Made by a program: the position numbers and the translations under genes. From Tamarix chinensis (taxonomy: Eukaryota > Streptophyta > Magnoliopsida > Caryophyllales > Tamaricaceae), in the NCBI GenBank assembly GCA_030549775.1, contig CM060174.1, positions 12,405,128 to 12,469,127 of the forward strand: DNA of 64,000 nucleotides. Reading direction: 5' to 3'. The stretch's first letter is position 1. Every line of letters begins with the position of its first letter. This document shows positions 60,003-64,000 of the stretch, piece by piece. Under the pieces are notes generated by a model. It was not told the origin of the DNA and did no database searches. It saw only the letters and a list, made by a program, of their open reading frames with translations.

Positions 60003-61640
60003 CTAGGAAACAAGTGGCCTCGAGATCTGAGTGATCTTCTTTGATTTAAACATATTTATTATATTAAAATTATATAGAGATACCATGCCAAATACTTGCA
60101 TTTGAAACATTAATGGTATAACAATAATTTGGTTGAAACAAATATATATGACATACAATAGCGATTAAACGCCTCTACATGGTTTCAACAATATTTGTAT
60201 TGGGAAATTAACATTGTATGTTGTTCTATTGTTATACTTTTTTTTCCTTTTAAATAAGTGAATTTTATTTAGAATTTTGAATGTTGAAGTATGTGTTTTA
60301 TAAGCCCAACTTTTTAAAATAAATATAAGACTATGTTTATCCATTATTTGGTTGTATCAAACTATGATATTTTATGTTGTTTTATTATTATTCACTAAAT
60401 AAAGGGTTTTGTTGTGCACTCTTTCTTTTGATGTCATTTGAAGATGATGAAGATGAAGCGAAAGTATCTATGAAAGAATATGAAGACATTTGTCACAAAT
60501 ATGTCTATTTACTAGCTAGCTTACCCCAAATGGGAGATTATCAATGTATCTTCTATCTGAGCAAGTAAAGCGACTTGGGTTCTATTTGGATGAATTATCA
60601 AATTTAATTTACTAGAAAAATATTTTTAATGAAGGAGGGAAGTGAAAGTTCTTTTTTTTCTTATAATATTCATCCCTTCTTTGGTGAAATTAAAGTCACT
60701 ATACCCTTATTTTTTTATGTAGTATTTACTCCAATGAAATGAGGAACCCTAGATTAAATTTCATTAGGTATTTTTTCCCCTATAATTGGCTCTATCCTTG
60801 TCAATTTGTCCCAAACATATAAATTTTATTTGTAAATGTTTTGTCAACAATGAACACACAAAATAATATATATTTTTTTTTAAAAAAAAGAGAAACAAAA
60901 TCCTTTTTTTATATCTAATTGCCATAATAGGTTTTGGACGTCGATCATTTAGGTTCATTTTAATATAATATTAAAGGATTTTATATTTTCATTTTTTATT
61001 TTTTAACTTTTTAATAGCAAACATTCACCATTATAAAATTGATTGTGCCCAAAAAAGTTGGAAATAAAATGTTGTTTTTGTATTTAAGATGCCTTGTTAT
61101 GTTTACTATGACATTTTTGTTTATACATATGACATAGAATCATATAAAAGATAAAGTTTGGATTCATTTGCATCATTTTTTGTCACCATCTTCACTTTTT
61201 TCCTTTTCCATAACATTTCTCAAGATACCATATTTTTGCCTATGACGATATTCATTTCTCGTTTTTTCTATCATTGTTCCTTCCAAGATATTCCATTGTC
61301 ACCCATTTTCATCCTCAATAAAGTTATAGGCTTATCTCCATGTAATTTTTTTTTGTGAGCTACTCCCTTCTCATTTCTCTCTCCGATAGAAGTTGTCATT
61401 ATCCAAACTTATCATTATGTGAGTTTCATAACCCTAATATCTAGTAGTTCATTGTGAGTAATTAAATTCTCTTGGTTTCTTTGTAAAAGTTGAATTTTAT
61501 TTTACTCTTAGATGCATATGCACATTTGTGGTTTGTGTGAATTTGGATATCCTTAATTAATATTGTAATATATTTTTTTACTTATTTATTACACTGGTTG
61601 TTGTTCCTAAGCTTAGTTGAGATTTTTATATGGATTATAG
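60003..61640. other. AT-rich intergenic, nothing recognised
   Basis: No recognisable gag despite following an LTR-like end. A 64-codon frame at 60374 (acidic EDDEDEAKVS stretch) has no family I recognise. Confidence 0.45.
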
Positions 61641-61649
61641 TGTATAAAC

Positions 61650-62020
61650 ATGGATAGAAAGTTGATGCATGCAATATGTGTAAGTAAAGAATATGTTAAT
61701 GGATTTGAATATTTTATCAATGTTTTGTCGTTCATTCTAAAAATGACCAAAATTAGGAGTCATATGCTAATGTATGGCATGAACAAGGGATACACTCAAT
61801 GGATAAGGCAAAGGGAGACAATTAATGTTATAGTTAATAGGAAAAATTTGAAAACGATAATATGTTTGAGGCTAAGCCATTTGAAAACATGACAAATAGA
61901 GTGGGAGACAACTTTATGGATCATCATAATATGTTAGATAAGCTGGTTTCCAATGCAAAGACACACTTGTATGATGGATTTATGAATTTCACATAGTTAT
62001 CAATTGTGATAATATTATAC
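61650..62020 (+). pseudogene. Decayed CACTA (En/Spm) transposase-associated domain fragment
   Basis: The 80-codon frame at 61650-61892 begins MDRKLMHAICVSKEYVNGFE and continues with KIRSHMLMYGMNKGYTQWIR, matching the order of the transposase-associated domain that opens plant CACTA proteins (MDRSWM, EYxxGVxxFI, HLxxxGxxxxYxxWxxHGE). The Cys residues of the usual zinc site are lost. After a frameshift, 61900-61998 reads DKLVSNAKTHLYDGFMNFT, the following conserved segment (LLxDAxxPLYPGCxxFT), then a stop. The remainder of the transposase and CACTA ends were not found. Confidence 0.7.
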
Positions 62021-62960
62021 AACTTGATAGGGTTGTCTCAATAAAAGTGGGGGCCTTATATAGAAATTAAAAATTATACAAAGCAATTATTTAAATATAA
62101 AATATAATAAACTATTTTTAGTACATACCATAATTTTCTTGCTTTATAAAATTAATGAAATTCTAGTGAAACAATTTTTAACTCAATAATATAATTGTAT
62201 AATAAATAATAGGAAAATTTACTTTTATATTCTACAAAAAATAGAAGAAAATGAAGAAAAAATTAACCACTTTTAGCGTAACAACTAAGTAAATCTCTAA
62301 TTCTCCAAAGTTCAAACTTATCAAACTCAACATTGTACTAAAACAAATAAATGATTTGTTTCACACCAAACACAAATATTAATTTTGAGCATAAACTTAA
62401 AATACACCTCACATTAGTAAAAAAATCACAAAATATAATTAATCAAGTATATCGTTGCACTTCAATAATGCAAATATTATTTTACTATAATAGTAGTAAT
62501 GGCCCTTTAGAAGATGGGGCCTTGCGCAACTACTCCAATTGCACGTGGCCTTAGATGACCTTGAAAGTAGGACATGGGTAGAGTGAAAAGGGTTTTTCTC
62601 TTTACTTAAATTGTTGAGAGAAATGCTTCTTAAGGAAAATGTTCTTCCTAGTAGCATTTATGAGGAAAAGAAGGATCTCTTTTTTATGAGATTAAATTAT
62701 AATAATAAAAAAAATTGACGCATTCCCTAATGATTTCATCTTGTACCGGAATAAAATTTTGTCACTCAACTATATCTAAAATGCCAAGTGCCATAATATA
62801 ATAAATCTATTGTTCTATCAAAGATCTTATGGTATTTCCCAATTATACCCAAAATTTGACATTTGTTTAAAAACCCTGAAGAAGTAAAGAACTAGGCACA
62901 ACATCGGAAAAGCTTAGTCATCTAGCAAATTCTTCTCAATGGAACACCATTGATCATAAG
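62021..62960. other. AT-rich intergenic, possible small MITE remains
   Basis: AGTGGGGGCCTTATATAG (62048) and GGGGCCTTGCGCAACTAC (62516) resemble the start and end words of a dispersed plant repeat, but no paired ends or duplications could be set. No coding frame. Confidence 0.35.
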
Positions 62961-63697
62961 TGTAACACCCTATATTTTTACTACTGATTTTTTTTATTAC
63001 AGTGGAAGCTTATAACTAAAATATTGGGTGTTACTACCATAATTAATGTAAATTTGGTTTACCATACCATCCTCACATCAATCACAAGGCTGAAACTATT
63101 AAAAGTAGAACAGAGAAAATATAAATGAGAGAAGCTTTATAAATGTAAATACAAGGTTGTAGATTAACTACAAGGTACAATAACCAAACACAATAACAAA
63201 AAGGGATCCCAATGATCGAAGAGTCTGAAAGGTATCGAGGTAATAACATCATTCAAATAACATAACTCTTTGCTCAAATACCCGGTATAAATAAAAATCA
63301 CTCATCCGCATACAATGCATAAAAGGCAGCAAAATCATCTAGTTGGTCTTCAAAGACCTGCAAAAATCATTAGAGTCCTCTGCTTGTGAGAATGAGCTAC
63401 ACCCATAAAAAGGGTGGTTAATACACTACATATTGAGTAAGGTAACAATATTATCGAGTCAACAATATAGTTAAATTCATACCTTCATGGTAGATGATAA
63501 TTATGCATACAAAACATATAAATTTTCACAAGGAAAAAACTAATACAAGCCTCTTTATTAGATATAACCATTGTCATTCTTTTATTTACATTGATTTTAG
63601 GGACCCTACTATTATTAAATTGGTGGAAGAGTCTGAAGAACCTATTAAGGACAACACACCTAATACACTATTATCATTAATTTAGCCCATATTCTCA

Positions 63698-63728
<31 letters not shown>

Positions 63729-64000
63729 ATATTTAACCCATATTATGCTCTCTCTCATGTAGTATCCTACTCCTATTATTAGACATTTCTACCGTTACTC
63801 AATATTTCCTTGTAAATAACGAATATATCCTCTCTCTTTTTCTCATAAATATCTTGACTATTTCTATCCCTCTTCAAATCCCTTTTCCCACTCCCACTTT
63901 CCAATGTCCTTCTAATATCTCTTGGGCTTCTGCTTCAAAATTTTACTTCTCCTAGGAATCAAAACCATATCACTTTCATCATATCCTCTTTAATTGTTCC
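62961..64000 (-). mobile_element. Start of a minus-strand LTR of the Tekay-like family (truncated by window)
   Basis: TGTAACACCC at 62961 is the complement of the family's LTR end. 63380-63450 has the complement of the landmark block (GTGAGAATGAGCTACACCCAT, then CATATTGAGTAAGGTAACAAT) found at about 15590-15640 in LTR C, with clear similarity across the block. Left flank ATAAG (62956-62960) is the putative target duplication; the right partner is beyond the window. Contains a (TG)14 microsatellite at 63701-63728. Confidence 0.85.
63701..63728 (+). repeat. (TG)14 microsatellite
   Basis: Pure TG dinucleotide run of 28 bp. Confidence 0.96.

Noticed and set aside
58513..61640. Complete Tat/Athila element
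   Set aside because: Only one LTR-like end and a primer-binding motif could be recognised; no gag-pol or second LTR is readable downstream.
1..64000. CRISPR arrays, operons, ribosome-binding sites or other prokaryotic systems
   Set aside because: The window is plant nuclear DNA; the periodic arrays seen (27 bp, about 32 bp, 55-70 bp) are degenerate tandem repeats without unique spacers between identical repeats.

Overview
The window is nuclear DNA of a flowering plant. It holds one intact gene, an intronless brassinosteroid receptor kinase (BRI1, minus strand, 49038-52709). The rest is AT-rich intergenic DNA packed with transposable-element remains: LTRs with TG...CA ends and 5-bp target duplications, decayed gypsy, copia, MULE and CACTA coding pieces, MITEs and many microsatellites. 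I cannot name the species.

Layout. 1-18759 is a nested stack of long LTRs of one Ty3/gypsy family that looks like the Tekay/Del type. A decayed 3' end of pol (1500-2070) is followed by a polypurine tract and a 3' LTR (2576-16051). Two further solo LTRs are inserted in that LTR (3404-8222 and 8629-13931). Minus-strand LTRs of the same style lie on both sides (1-1470 and 16057-18759). A hAT-type MITE with a perfect 8-bp duplication sits between pol and the LTR. 18760-25620 is low-copy-looking DNA with patches of higher GC, several CACGTG boxes and microsatellites, but no gene I can support. 26880-34729 is a second nest: two solo LTRs with perfect 5-bp duplications inside a degenerate minus-strand LTR.

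34730-48600 is mostly unexplained AT-rich DNA with copia fragments (about 37600-37990 minus, 42700-43998 plus), a Stowaway-like MITE (45457-45928) and a short GC-rich promoter-like patch (47220-47510). 49038-52920 is BRI1 with a leader that carries a seven-codon upstream ORF. 54385-57240 is a decayed Mutator-like transposase split by a Tourist-like MITE and bracketed on both sides by degenerate arrays with a period of about 32 bp. 57500-58510 is extremely AT-rich. 58513-60002 is a probable Tat/Athila-type LTR plus a decayed primer-binding site. 61650-62020 is a fragment of a CACTA transposase-associated domain. 62961-64000 is the start of one more minus-strand LTR of the Tekay-like family.

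No operon-like or multigene system is present. The biology is a single hormone-receptor gene in a repeat-rich neighbourhood. The most informative observations are the reconstructed insertion order of the solo LTRs, two MITE insertions with exact footprints, and the paired 32-bp arrays around the MULE.
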